Shown: piece after piece, positions 13,388 to 26,200 of the stretch | Numbering within the stretch: the first letter of the stretch is position 1 | Layout of the letters: each line of letters begins with the position of its first letter | DNA from: Hippophae tibetana | Taxonomy: Eukaryota > Streptophyta > Magnoliopsida > Rosales > Elaeagnaceae | Assembly: GCA_037013495.1 (NCBI GenBank) | Contig: CM072809.1 | Coordinates: forward strand, 10,118,501 to 10,182,500 | Direction: 5' to 3' | DNA: 64,000 bases | Program-made: the position numbers and the translations under genes | Notes under the pieces: model-generated | Told to the model about the DNA's origin: nothing | The model's input: only the letters and a program-made list of their open reading frames with translations | Databases searched by the model: none

Positions 13388-14310
13388 ATAAAAGAAATCA
13401 ATTTACTTGCAAATTCCATACTGTCAACTTCCATCTCCAACTATGGCATCCAAACCAGGAATCCTCACCGAATGGCCATGGGCACCTCTTGGCAGCTTCA
13501 AGGTAAAGCTACTTCATATATATTTTATCTCCCTCTCTCCCTTTCTCTCTTCTTATATATATATATAATTAATGCTTCTACACTATTAGACATGTAGGTA
13601 ATTAATTATATCATGAATACTAAATAAAAACTTTTTAAAAATATGATCCATTTATAAAACTTTTATTAAAACATAAATATTATAAAATTACCATCCCGTC
13701 GATTCTATTTGGATGTAGTAAGTTTTTGGATGATAAAGTTACTTATGTTGTCAGATTGGCTAAAAAGCTAAAGATAGGGACCAAAATTTTCAAATTTTTA
13801 CATATTACATTCTGATCATAGTTACTAAAGTACGAAATGGATATTATTTAGATAAAATTATAATAGTTATGATATGTTTCTTTTATATAGAAATATGTTA
13901 AAAATTTAGTATAAAATATGGATGCCGCAAAGACATAAAACAATATATAAATACAAGCATAATATAAAATATCAATAATAGAATTAATATAAATATATCA
14001 TACTTAAACATAATTTAACAGCTAACATTAAATTAATTCAATTTTAATATAAATGATTTGAATAATGAGACTAATAAATTCTATGAACTACATTAATCAT
14101 TGTAATTTTATATCAAGAATTCGTAATTAACTTCTTTATTTTTTTAATATATGTTTTATAATTAACTATTTTATTATTAAATACTTAATTTAAATATCTA
14201 GATACAAACATATAAAAAAATTGTTATTTATTTTTATAAATTGATAAAAGAAAATTTTAATATTTTAATTAGTATAGAAGTTATAATTTAAATATAATCG
14301 GTAATTATGG
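13388..14310 (+). pseudogene. CER1 pseudogene fragment: copy-C-like exon 1 fused to intron-4-like sequence
   Basis: The first part (13388 to about 13610) closely matches the 5' leader, exon 1 and start of intron 1 of copy C (32582 to about 32810). Exon 1 itself is 13443-13502, with an intact ATG and 20 codons (one W-P-W-A change where C has W-P-W-T) followed by a proper GT donor. From about 13612 the sequence instead matches the inside of copy C intron 4 (about 36885-37640), including the shared ATTCTATTTG and ATGTAGTAAG words. Exons 2-4 and everything after intron 4 are absent. This looks like a remnant of a C-like gene that lost about 4 kb internally plus its 3' half. Alternatively, the second block is a dispersed repeat present in both places. 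It cannot encode a working enzyme. Confidence 0.8.
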
Positions 14311-14319
14311 TATTCTTTA

Positions 14320-14800
14320 GCCAAGTTTGCAGATACAACATTCTTCATTATTCTGACAATCTTAGCAGCACACTGTCAATTATGCATCATTGTATCCTTA
14401 CATATCAACAAATGTGTTGATTACCCGCCCTTGTTTGTGATATTCTTGTCCCTTGTTAGAACTGAATGCTTGGTAATCTCATACTAACAATAATGCTTGG
14501 CTGGTACGTGGATTATAGGGACTATAGCTAAAGGTGCTGCTTTGTTACATCAAGAGGGTGCTAGGGAAGTCTATGCTTGCACTACACATGCTGTGTTTAG
14601 GTACATGGGTTCCATTTATTCTATAGTTCCTTCAAGTATTTTCCTATCGCATATCAGTAAAGATATTTCTATCAGAAGCTGCCACTTTAGGTTCAAATGG
14701 ATTTTGATGATCATTATTATTTTCTCATAGTTTCCATATTTGACGATCTTGGAGTTGAATTATAAATTAGCATGCAATACAAATGATTTTCCCTCTTCCT
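14320..14800 (+). pseudogene. Lone exon of a ribose-phosphate pyrophosphokinase gene with intron flanks
   Basis: Bases 14519-14600 encode a stretch of G-T-I-A-K-G-A-A-L-L-H-Q-E-G-A-R-E-V-Y-A followed by CTTHAVF. This is the conserved region after the PRPP-binding loop of phosphoribosyl pyrophosphate synthetases. It is bounded by an AG acceptor (GATTATAG) and a GT donor (TTTAG|GTAC), so it is a genomic exon with pieces of both introns, not a cDNA copy. I found no neighbouring exons of that gene. It is a duplicated or captured fragment, probably moved by a transposon or by segmental rearrangement, and not expected to make protein. Confidence 0.75.
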
Positions 14801-14880
14801 TTTCACTCGAGCTTTCAAACGTTATCGACACATAACGAGTTTCTTACTTGGAGCATTCTCTCACCTGTAATGTTTTCACT
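14800..14880 (+). repeat. Block shared with 21235-21305 upstream of copy B
   Basis: Shared words include ACATAACGAGTT or GCATAACAAGTT, then CATTCTCTCACCTGTAA or CATTCTCTCATCTGTAA. This is the first of several collinear blocks recurring upstream of CER1 copy B. Confidence 0.5.
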
Positions 14881-15354
14881 ACTAAAAAAAAAAAGTATTT
14901 AAGTTGATATAAAGTTGGTTTTTAGAAAAAAAAATTGAATTTTAATGAATTTAAAGTCGATTTGGTGTATGATCAATGTTATCCACGTAGGATGTAGTGT
15001 CGGTTGACGTATTGAACCGACGCTACACACGTGCATAAATTCTTTTCTCATTCTTTTTTCTCCAGACATAAATTATTCCAAACATTACATAACTCTCAAA
15101 AACTCACACATGAATTTTTTGTTTCACATGTGGATGTGATCTCCAATTTGATAGCCATACCATTCCACTACAAGAATATATAAGATGATGCTTGGAGTTA
15201 AAAATTCTAAATGGTAATCAGAAATGAACCAATAAAAGGGAAAACTTTGGGTGAATAAAATCTAAAAAGCTATCTTGTCTGTGGTAGTGCAAGGTTTTCA
15301 GGATTAAAAAAAATTCTATCATGTCCAATCATTTCATGCTCCCAACTTCTCAAT

Positions 15355-15440
15355 CAACCGGCCCTCTAGTTGAGTGGCAACGGCTCAATATACCTGGTTC
15401 AAATCTCACCCAATTATCGTTTGATATTAAAAAAGAAAGT
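15355..15440 (+). mobile_element. Putative tRNA-derived SINE fragment
   Basis: Contains a pol III A-box-like segment (TAGTTGAGTGG, 15368-15378) and a B-box-like segment (GGTTCAAATCT, 15396-15406) at about tRNA spacing. An A-rich stretch follows. It does not fold as a complete tRNA by eye, having no matching acceptor stem. The pattern suits a plant tRNA-derived SINE head. Ends are approximate. Confidence 0.5.
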
Positions 15441-15889
15441 ACATAAATCCCATTCATCAATCATCAGTCTAGAGAATTGAGGTCAGTTTTTATGTGGTTT
15501 TAACATTAATGAAGATAGTTCTGAGAGTTTCTTCATTCTGATTTTTTTTTCAGGGTGGTTTTGAGTCTTATTCCACCTTGGGCATTGATTGATTCTATCA
15601 TGTTGGTGACGTACTCCTCCAAACTTCCTAGACTGCAATTTAGCTATCTTGTCGGATACAAGAATTTCAATACCAAAAAGTAGGCCTTTCTATTAGCTTT
15701 TTGTATCATTTGGGGTTTTGATGGAGAGGCTCATAGTTTGGACCGAACTACACATAAATTTGTGATGTTCCTCATGTCACATGTTCCTCCTTCCCTTTCA
15801 ATTGCTTGGTAAAAACCAATTAATGAAAATATGCTTATAGGGAAATTTAAATATTTTTAGTATTTTTTTATTTCTCTAAATTATTAATA

Positions 15890-16040
15890 TTCAGATAAGT
15901 GTCAAGATCAAGGCAAAGATGAAGAGGAAAAAGCTAGGAAAGAAATTTACTGCTCTTTATCATTGAAGACGTTGGCAGTTGCCTATTTGTTGTTGTGTTT
16001 CTTTTCCTTTGCTCAAGAATTTAATGATATTAAATTGATT
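15890..16040 (+). repeat. Block homologous to 21735-21890
   Basis: Both copies start ATAAGTGTCAAGAT, share TTTACTGCTCTTTAT and TTTGTTGTTGTG, and end near AAGAATTTAATGATA. They are clearly diverged by substitutions and small indels. No long reading frame. This may be old promoter or intergenic sequence of the CER1 unit. Confidence 0.7.
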
Positions 16041-17219
16041 TCCCAAAAATCTTTTACAACAATACTGAGGAACAAGTTACCCCATTAGAAAAAGTTTTAT
16101 GAGAAAAAATTATTAGAATTTTTGTAATTATTATTAATAAATATATTAATTTTATAATCATTCCACTTTTCTCCTTATACAGATGTCATTGATCAGTTGT
16201 TTCAATTATTTTTACTAATGGTGTGTGATTGGTGATTTCCTGAGTTAGGTTAATTTATGGGGAAAAAATTTACTTTTACTCATTTCAATTACTTTATCTT
16301 AATTATTTTAATATTATATGTATTAATTTTAAATTGATAATTTTATCTTTATTTTTTTACCCCTTCACTTCCTAAGCTCATGGAGTATTGATTTTTTATG
16401 AGTGTTAACTATTAACTATTCTCCGAGGTGGAAAAGTGCGGATTTTTAAGAAAGAGAATCCCCGAAACATACAACTTTCTCTTAGGACATCCGTGGGCCT
16501 AAATCTTGAAAATATCATGCTTACCTTTTCTTTCATATGTGTATAAACACCAAACCTCGAAACTTAATCTGTAAGTGCTTCTCAAGTTTAATTAAATCAA
16601 ATTTAAATTTCTCACTAAAATAATAATTAAAAAAAATCAAAATTATCAAGAAATAATTAAAATGTCCAAATTTACAAAAATAAAGTGACTAAAACATTCA
16701 AATTTTAAGAAATATAATTAATTTATCTAATTTATTAAAATAAAATGACCAAAATACCATTCTATCTTATTTTTATTTAAGGAGTAGCGATACTAAATGT
16801 TATAAGTAAATGTGTAGATCTAGAACATTCATCACTTAGTTATAAAATTAATTAATGGTGATAAATTTAGATACATTTTTGTATATTTATTTTTAAATTT
16901 TGATGATATAACATGAATATTTTTAATTTATTTTTTTAGCCATGATTTTTACTAAAAGTTATTTTATTCTAACATCTATTATGCATTATTTGTATGCCAT
17001 ATATTAAGAAAAATACATAATATAGAGCATTCTAAACCTTACCAGTTCTGATTCGTAAAATTTTGTAGATTTTATATTTAACTGTTTAATGAAAAGAAAA
17101 TGGATAAAGTAATATAAATGTATTTTTTTTTAATTTATTAATATAAATAAAACGAAATTTAATTTAATACTATAAATAATATAACTACAGTAATTCAATT
17201 CTATATTTGTAGAGTTACT

Positions 17220-17247
17220 GTTATTATTATTATTATTATTATTATTT
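17220..17247 (+). repeat. (TTA)n microsatellite
   Basis: About nine consecutive TTA/ATT trinucleotides in AT-rich intergenic DNA. Confidence 0.85.
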
Positions 17248-17264
17248 TGGATTCCATATAATTT

Positions 17265-17440
17265 AAATTTTAACTAACAACCGACGCTATTGACAAACAA
17301 AATTATTCTCCAATTAATAATTTTGCGTGTATCACGCCTAATATATTGGCGTTGTCAAATATATATACATTTATTTCAGCCACACATATAAAATCCCTAT
17401 TACGTACAATCGCATAGGGACAAACACAACTATTTTGAAG
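17265..17440 (+). repeat. Block homologous to 22310-22480 (upstream of copy B)
   Basis: Shared words are GACAAACAAAATTATTCTCC, then CATTTATTTCA followed by CCACACATAT, in the same order in both. With the blocks at 14.8 and 15.9 kb it shows that the DNA before copy B has a diverged sister here, directly ahead of the ghost exon 3 at 17.67 kb. Confidence 0.7.
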
Positions 17441-17564
17441 AAAAACCCATCAATATCCATCATTGAAGATCAAAAATCCTTACCCCGTCATCTCTCTATC
17501 TTTCTTTACATTTTGATTCTTTTACTTTTAATCTGCAATATTAATGATGGATGATAGATCCACC

Positions 17565-17914
17565 GACGGATCAAGAAATTGATTAGTTAATTAATTCAAA
17601 TTTATTTAATTTTATAACTTGTTTTAATTAATTAATTAATTAATTATTGATTTGTGGTATATATATAAATAGGGATGATCAGATACTTTTCAATGCAATA
17701 TTGTTCTATTTTGGGAAATAAGTACCTTCCATGTGCATCAAAATTGCCAATTAATATAGAGAACAGATGGAGTAATATTAACACTATTAATACATGCGGG
17801 CCAGTGGAACTCCTTTATTATTGGCTTCACAGAGCACTTCATAACTATTTTCTTTACGTACTCTCGTTACCATTCTCGTCATCATTCCTCCATCGTTACT
17901 GAGCCTATCATTTG
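17565..17914 (+). pseudogene. CER1 pseudogene: end of exon 2, intron 2 and exon 3 of an A/B-like copy
   Basis: Matches the end of exon 2, all of intron 2 and exon 3 of copies A and B (compare 23985-24313). The intron retains the same TTAATTAATT tracts. Exon 3 is about 17674-17912 and still ends in a GT donor. It keeps the Y-W-L-H-R-A-L-H core, but small insertions (near 17750 and in the segment before the final histidines) and a one-base loss in the CATGCGGGCC segment (near 17795) shift the frame. The paired histidine after HRALH is also changed. No later exons follow: beyond 17914 the sequence no longer resembles CER1. This is a decayed, older relative of A and B. Confidence 0.85.
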
Positions 17915-20900
17915 TAAGTCTCCTTATTTGTTTGAGCCCCATCACGAAATAAAATGTTAGTATATATGTACGTAGAATGTATATATATGTAATTTATGTA
18001 TTTCATGTACATATATTATACATACAACTAACATGCTAATTTGAAACCAATTATTTGGATCATATACGTGCATAGGAGTAGAGTATCATTGTAACTATAT
18101 ATTTTTAATATTAAATAAATATTTTATTAATAATAACATATTTTGTCTAGTTTTTGTGTGCATAATTTGGTATATCGTTGTATGTATCAACAATATTTAT
18201 CAAATGTAAACAAATGTGACATACTTGTGAGAAAAATGGTTAACCATAATCATTTTTGATCACATATTTGATAAATATTAATTAATTATACAAATCGAAT
18301 TATAATAATATATGTTATATAAAAATATTTCTTAAGTTAATATCGTAAAATTTAAAAATATTTTATGTATTTAAATCTAATTCATGATAACAAAATATAA
18401 GCATCAACCATTACAAAAATTAAATAAAAAAATAATCATGATAAAAGTTTAAGCTTTTAAGCCTTTTCATTTATATTATCAAAAATTTCATATTTTGTTT
18501 AACTCTAAATTTTAATTTAATCTAATATTATATTATATCACTTTTTATTATATTAATTTTGATTTTATTTCAACTTTTCAATACTAAAATTTTCATATTT
18601 TTTCGATAATATTTCATTCATTTTTATCACTATTATAAAATCGATTCATATCGTCAGTTCATAAAATGAATGTAATAAGCGTAGATAAATATAATGGACG
18701 ATTATATTAAATCATTTATTTATATAAAAATTAAATTTTAATTTTAATTTTAAAAATTTATCTTTAATTTCTTTACTTATAAAAATAATACTAAAAAAAT
18801 TTAATAATTATAAATTTGTTTAAAAATAAATAAAAATTATCAAGGTATTCTAATCATATAATAAAGGTAAAAGACTACAATATTTTTACCAATTATGTTT
18901 GTAATTTCTTTGGTTTGATAGAATGAAAATAACTCACAAAAATATCCTCATTAATATTTATTTAATTTTTTTATCAATAAAAATCTATAAGTGACTCTTT
19001 TTATAAGAAAAATAACTAATGAGTAAATTTTTATAAGTAAAATAATTAAGGAGCATATTTTTTATAAATAAAAAGATTAATTAATACATTTTTAAATATT
19101 TAATTAATAAGAATTAATTTATAATATTAAATATTTTATTAATAATATAATTCAAATATAATATAAAAATGAGTAATTTATTACAATATTGATTGTAATA
19201 TTATTTTATTTAATAAATAAGTCAAATTTAATAGAAAACATATGAATTTATTTAATTAATATTTTTACTATATAAAAAGTTAATTTTACCAATGATATAT
19301 ATGACTTCATTGAATTTAATAAGAATTTTTGGTTAAAATTAATTTATATTAGTTGATTATTTTTAATTAATATGATATATGATATTATCTTGACATAAAA
19401 TTATTAATTCAATAAAAATGATCTGCTCATAAATGCATTGATCGAATACACGTTAAATGAATAACCATTAATTATATGAACTGTCACCCTTAATGTTATA
19501 AAAATAATTATAGTATACAAAATTACTATTTATAAAAATGTATATATTATATGAAAATTCAAGAAAAATATGATACACTTACAAGTGACTTGTAAAGTGA
19601 CCGATATGATACGCTTATAAGTGAATTAATCGAATACTCATTAAATAAATAATTATTAATTATATGAATTATTATTTTTAGTGTAATAAAAATAATTACA
19701 TTATATTATAAAGTATGCAATAATGATGATAATCCAATGTATAACCTAGTGTATCTATAATAGTGTTTATAGAATTGTATGGTGTAATGTTGTGGATGCG
19801 GTATAACTAATAAAATATTGTGTGTATTAGGTGGTCTCAATACCAGAATTCTGTTACAACTTGTGCAAGCTGTATTTTCTGTTACAAATACTACAATACA
19901 AGATACCCATTGGGTACACTAATGATTGTAACAATAAATGTATTTTTCAGCATCTTTCTCACGACCTTTCTTGAATGTTCGTTCATCTTCTTCTTCCTTG
20001 ATCCTTCAACGTGTCTCTATATATGATTGATTTATGAATACATAACATATATTCAATTAGATATAATACATAACATATATCTAATTAAAAACAAAAGATA
20101 TTATTACGGAGACTAATGTCCAATTGTATATAACAAGAGTTATGATTCTCCAACCAAGTATATGAGAAAATATAGAGATAATATATATAATTAATTATCT
20201 AAATACATATTAATACGATTACAATCAAATTTTGATTAAAATTTAATTTGTTAATCATATATCTAATTTTGTTCTAATGAATATGATTACGAATTAATCA
20301 AAATCCAACAAGATAGATAATTGTTAATTTAATTAGACATATATCTGATTCAGTTATTACGATTAAAATGTACAATCGATTAAATTTAAATTAGTTAAAG
20401 ACTCGTCTATTTTTAAATTAAACAAGTTAGAAATATACGAATGTTTGACTAATATTTTTATATAATATGAAATTATATATGGTTTTTAATTAATATAAAA
20501 TCGTCTTAATAAATAAACCTAAATTTATACATTTAATAGATACATTTAACAGTAGGTACGAACATTGGGCTATGGCTTGACTCTTGACTCTTGAATCTTG
20601 AATCTTGATAACGAGTTCACGACCAGCCGTAATTGTTTTAGGTAAAGTAATTAATTAGTAGCACCTAAAGTTGACCCTTACTCTAAGTTACAATAAATTT
20701 TTTGATGTTACATCTAGTTTTTTTTTTCAACTTTGTATTAATAAAACGAAAAACTAACACTTTTTTTTTTTTTGCAATTTAACCTAATTATTAAAACACC
20801 ACTTAGTTAATTTATGCCACAATAATTTTGATTTTTTATAAAAATAATTAATAATATGTTTGATAATAATTTTTATTTAATGATTTAAAAATAAAATAAA

Positions 20901-21234
20901 AAATATGTATAAACTATTTGACAATACTTTTAAATTTTTAAAGTTATTTCAAAAGCCTTATAAATGATTTCTAATCATCTTCCATAATATACTCACTACA
21001 AGAAAAAGGATTATTGGTGACCAAAAATGTTTAATAAAAAGAAAAAATGAAAAAAATATTTATCAATGGTCTCAACTTTTGTAAGTAATTTCTTAAAAAA
21101 GAAAAATTAAAATCCAAAATCGTTTTCAAACGCATCTAATTAAAAAAATAAAATCGTTATTAAAATAACCTTAGTTAATAATAATTGTTGTTTTATAATC
21201 ATTTACTCTGAAGAGAAATTATTCAATATTACTG
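17915..21234. other. Long AT-rich intergenic region
   Basis: More than 3 kb without a credible gene. Mostly low-complexity AT-rich sequence with runs such as tandem GACTCTT/GAATCTT words near 20578-20608. I recognise no protein domain or repeat family here. Confidence 0.5.
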
Positions 21235-22480
21235 GTGGAGTAATGCTACGACGCATAACAAGTTACGTACTTGTAGCATTCTCTCATCTGTAAGGGTTTT
21301 GAGAAATCTGTAGCATCCCTACTTTTAGATGTTAACATTCAACTTTCCAGGTTAAATGATTGAATGATATTGTAATTCATAGTTACAATCGCTGCTAATC
21401 CCAGATTATATATATGTTTGTATGGAGAGTTTGCAATGGCATGTTGTCTTCAGTATATATATATGTATATATCACATGTTTTCTTATTAAATCTATACAT
21501 GCAATTAGCCATCGACAACCAATTGTAGCACTCAAAAAATGGTGACATGGAACAAGGCAATTGGTAAAGCATTACATGTTAGGTGCACTGGATATAATGG
21601 AATGTGGAGTAGCATTTAAGAAAGTCTTATTCTAGACGCAACCTTCCCAAAAAGGGATTATTTATTGGTACAGAATGCAAAAATGAATATAGATTTATAT
21701 TTTCTTATCATTTTTTATTTCTTTAAATAAATATCTACATAAGTGTCAAGATTAAAGCAAAGATACAGAGGAAAAAGGTAGCAAAGTAGTTTACTGCTCT
21801 TTATAATTGAAGAAGTTGGAAGTTGCGCATTTGTTGTTGTGGTGCTTTGCTTTGCTCCAAGAATTTAATGATACCAAATTGAAGGCACCCCCGTCTACTT
21901 TATTAACCATTTTGTGGACACCGAGAATCAATTATGCGATAAAAAAGAATTAATATGTTGTTGAACTCTTGAACGACGTGAAATCAAAGAAAACATAATA
22001 TATATATTCCATTTCAAGTATACCTACAATTCGTTCTTGTTACTCTTTTATTGGAAAGAAACATTACAGTTATTATTTGAAAAAGTATGCTATGTTTTGG
22101 TTTGATGCTCTTAATATTCTTGTTAAGAAAAATAATTACTTTAATAAAAAATTTATTTTTAATAAATTAGAAGTTTTTAATTTTAATAATTATGAGATTA
22201 AAAATAATTATTTTTCATAATAATATAACTTTAAATTAACATTTTTTATAATAAATATTATTTTTATGATTGAAAATTTTAAAAGTATTATTTTTATTTT
22301 TTTCTTTTAATTTTAACTAACATATCATATTGTCACAAATTAGTGACAAACAAAATTATTCTCCAATTAATGAGTCATACCTTATGCATTGCCGTTGCCG
22401 CACATGCATTTATTTCAACCACACATATTAGACTTCCACGTACAAATGTATAACGTAAGAAATCCATCATAGCAGATTAA
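21235..22480 (+). repeat. Upstream region of copy B with blocks recurring at 14.8-17.4 kb
   Basis: Three collinear blocks (about 21235-21305, 21735-21890, 22310-22480) match 14800-14880, 15890-16040 and 17265-17440, separated by unrelated or highly diverged DNA. The order and strand are conserved, so this is one ancient segmental duplication and not scattered repeats. No gene in it. Confidence 0.6.
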
Positions 22481-23199
22481 AAATCCTAACCTTATGTGTA
22501 TATATATCATTTAAATATAATATGTTTAAATTAAATAAAAATAAATTTTAAATTTTAAAAGGCATAGAGTTTTAACTTATTTATAATTTTATAAATATTA
22601 CAACTAAAAATTATAAAAGAAGACATGCCTCACCCTATACGTACATATCAATCTACGAAAAAAGCGATCCACTGATAGGGTTTTTTCTTTCTTTCTTTGA
22701 ATAAGTTTTTTTTTTTTTTTACATTATGTTTAATAAAATTACTATAACTTGTAGTGTAATTATGTATAAGTCTTATTTTATTCAAATTTTATTATCGTAT
22801 AAATTTATTCTATTGCAATTTTTGTTATGTTTTTGATTAATTTTCATCATTTTTTAAATATTTTTTATTGAAGTTATTGTTATTTTAGAATTTAAATACA
22901 TAGACTCAAATAGATTGATTGAAAAGATAAAAATATAGTTAGGAACAATCCAAACAGAAAAATAATAACCCATACAAGAAACGATTATTGGTAATTCTAT
23001 AACTGAAATAATGAAAAATAATGTTTTGGATATTATTATATTATTATTTTTTTTTAATTTTTATTTATTTGTGACTTGTAATTAAATATTCCGATATAAT
23101 ACAATTTAAATCAATGCAAAATTCCTTTTCAAAAAAAAAAAAAATTTATTTTTAAGAAAAAATGCAAAATGAAAAAAATAATAAGGTCTAAAGAAATGC

Positions 23200-23208
23200 T
23201 ATATAAAG
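23200..23208 (+). promoter_or_regulatory. Probable TATA box of CER1 copy B
   Basis: TATATAAAG lies about 77 bases before the ATG at 23285, with no intervening ATG. This fits a short 5' leader. The call rests on the motif and position alone. Confidence 0.5.
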
Positions 23209-23284
23209 AGGTGCGACCTTCTGATAAGGTTCCATAGTCGAGAGTCGATCACAAAGTAAAAAAGTTGATTAGGAATATATTATA

Positions 23285-26200
23285 TTATGGCTTCTAAGCC
23301 TGGCTTTCTCACTGACTGGCCATGGACACCTCTCGGAAGTTTTAAGGTTTTCTCTTACATAACCCTTTCCATCTCTATCTCTCTCCGTTTTTTTAATCAT
23401 CTTAGCTAATATAATTTTTTTATGGAGGAATATTATATATATATATATATATTGTTATTTATTTGTATTAATTATAGTCTAATATAATTTGCATTTATTC
23501 ACACGTACGCACACATATATAGAGTGGTAACTACACTTTGATTTAAAAAATACTGGTAATTAACCCTTGTTAATTATGGATTTCAAATTATTTTAATGTT
23601 TAGTTTGAATGAATTAACATTATTATATATAATCTATCTCTTTCAAAAACAAATTGTACATAAATATTCAAGATATATAAATAGAGGTTTTAATAATTTA
23701 ATTAATTACAAAAGAACTTGTAAACTTAGCGAGTTGTACTAATAATGGTATGTGGGATTATGATAATGCAGTACGTTGTGATAACTCCATGGGTGATTCA
23801 AGCTACGTATTCATATCTGAATACGAAAGAAGAAAAAGGGAGAGATATGACTCATTTTCTCATTTTCCCACTTATGTTATGGAGAATGTTTCATAATCAA
23901 ATATGGATCAGTCTTTCTCGTTTTATAACTGCAAAAGGCAATAACCGAATTGTCGATAAAGGCCTTGAATTTGAACAAGTTGATCGAGAAAGAAATTGGT
24001 TAGTTAATTAATTAATTCAAATTTAATTAATTTTATATCTTGTTTTAATTAATTAATTATTAATTTGTGGTATATAGGGATGATCAGATACTTTTCAATG
24101 CAATACTGTTCTATTTGGGGAATAAGTACCTTCCATATGCATCAAAATTACCAATATGGAGAACAGATGGAGTGATATTAACAATACTAATACATGCGGG
24201 GCCAGTGGAGTTCATTTATTATTGGCTTCACAGAGCACTTCATCACCATTTTCTTTACTCTCGTTACCATTCTCATCATCATTCCTCCATTATTACCGAG
24301 CCTATCACTTGTAAGCCTCTTTATTTATTACTTAATTATTATTATTATTATCATCATTTATCCCTAAAAAAAAGTGTAATCTTAATTTGAAAAAACCTTT
24401 CAAATGTTATTTATTATCATCAATTTTTTCCTTCGACAAAACCGTAATATTTGACCCCTTTCAATGCATTCCCATTTGAAAATTCTATAATCCTATATAT
24501 GGGGATCGTATGACAAAATTATGGTAACTAGAGAAAATGACATGAATATGAAAAGAAAATTGCCCTAAATATTTTTAGATTAGGTTAAGTGATCATTAGT
24601 TCTTAAAATAGATTTTTTTTAAATTAAATTTAAGTGAAATATATAATAAATTATTATTATTATTTTATACATGTAATTAAAAATATCATTATTTAGATGA
24701 TATAAAATGATGATTAAAATTAGAAAAGAGTAAATTTTAGTGTGGTTTTAAATGACATAAATAATTATTAAAATGAAAATTTCAATACTCAGATAACGAA
24801 GTAATGTCAAAATTATATGATAAGTTTAATTAAAAAATAATAATGGTTTTGTTCTTATTAGAAAATTTTCTTAAAAATAATGTAATGCTAATTATAAACT
24901 AAAATAATAATAATAATAATAATAATAACCGAAGCAAATAAATTAACTTAAATAACTATGCAGCCATTTGCACAAGTATGAGTAAAAAATATTAACTTAT
25001 TATCATTAGTTACACCGTTTGTTGTGTTTATGGTTTTGTGAAAATAATAATGATGTAAATAATACTAAAAATGGCAGCTGTGATACATCCATTTGCGGAG
25101 CATATATCATACTTTATGCTATTCGCAATGCCAATGTTGACGACAATTTTTACTGGAACTGCTTCAATAGCATCCGTTGCTGGCTACCTTACCTACATTG
25201 ATTTCATGAACAACATGGGTCACTGCAATTTTGAGCTCATTCCCAATTGGCTTTTCTCCTTCTTTCCTCCATTAAAGTACCTTATTTACACTCCCTCGTA
25301 AGTACAACTGTTCAATTTTCATATTGTTTAATTTTCTTTATTTTTTTCTTATGAAATTATATAAATATATTTATTTATTTATTTATTTATTTTACGTGTA
25401 CCACACAGATTTCACTCTTTACATCATACTCAATTCAGAACTAATTACTCTTTATTCATGCCATTCTACGATTATGTCTACAAAACAATGGACAAGTCTA
25501 CTGATTCTCTATACGAAATCTCACTAAAGAAAACAGAGGACTCACCAGATGTCGTACATCTAACTCATCTTACGACACCAGAGTCGATATATCATCTACG
25601 ACTAGGATTTGCTTCTTTGGCCTCCAAACCCTACACAACAAAATGGTACCTGTGTTTGATGTGGCCGGTCACAATGTGGTCCATGATGTTAACTTGGATT
25701 TATGGCCACACTTTTACAGTTGAGAGACATCGCTTTAATAAACTCATTTTACAAACTTGGGTTATTCCCAAGTACAACATACAGGTAATAATTATATTAG
25801 TTTCAAATTAACTTCTACTTATTATTATTAATCATATTTATAATCCTATATGACAAAACATAATTGTAGTACAAGTTGCAATGGCAAAATCAATCAATTA
25901 ACAGATTGATTGAGTCGGCCATACTTGAAGCAGAGAAAAAGGGTACTAAAGTTCTGACTCTAGGTCTCATGAATCAGGCAAGTTTATTTTTTATTTTTTA
26001 TTGTAATTCTAAATTAAAATTAAAGTTTATAATTTTTATTATTGTGTTTTGCAGGGTGAAGAACTGAATAAGTATGGTGGGCTTTTTGTTAGGAGGAATC
26101 CGGATTTAAAAGTAAAAGTTGTGGATGGAAGTAGCCTAGCAGTGGCTGTAGTATTAAACAGCATACCTGAAGGAACAACCCAGGTTCTCTTCAGAGGAAA

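Noticed and set aside
13325-13597. 90-codon open frame over the ghost CER1 exon 1
   Set aside because: It starts upstream in another frame and runs through the intron; the CER1 frame begins at 13443 and stops being coding at the GT donor at 13503.
15355-15440. tRNA gene
   Set aside because: A- and B-box words are present but no cloverleaf with paired acceptor and anticodon stems could be drawn.
19820-20026. 68-codon cysteine- and phenylalanine-rich frame
   Set aside because: No start context, no homology that I recognise, and in a long AT-rich gene-free stretch.
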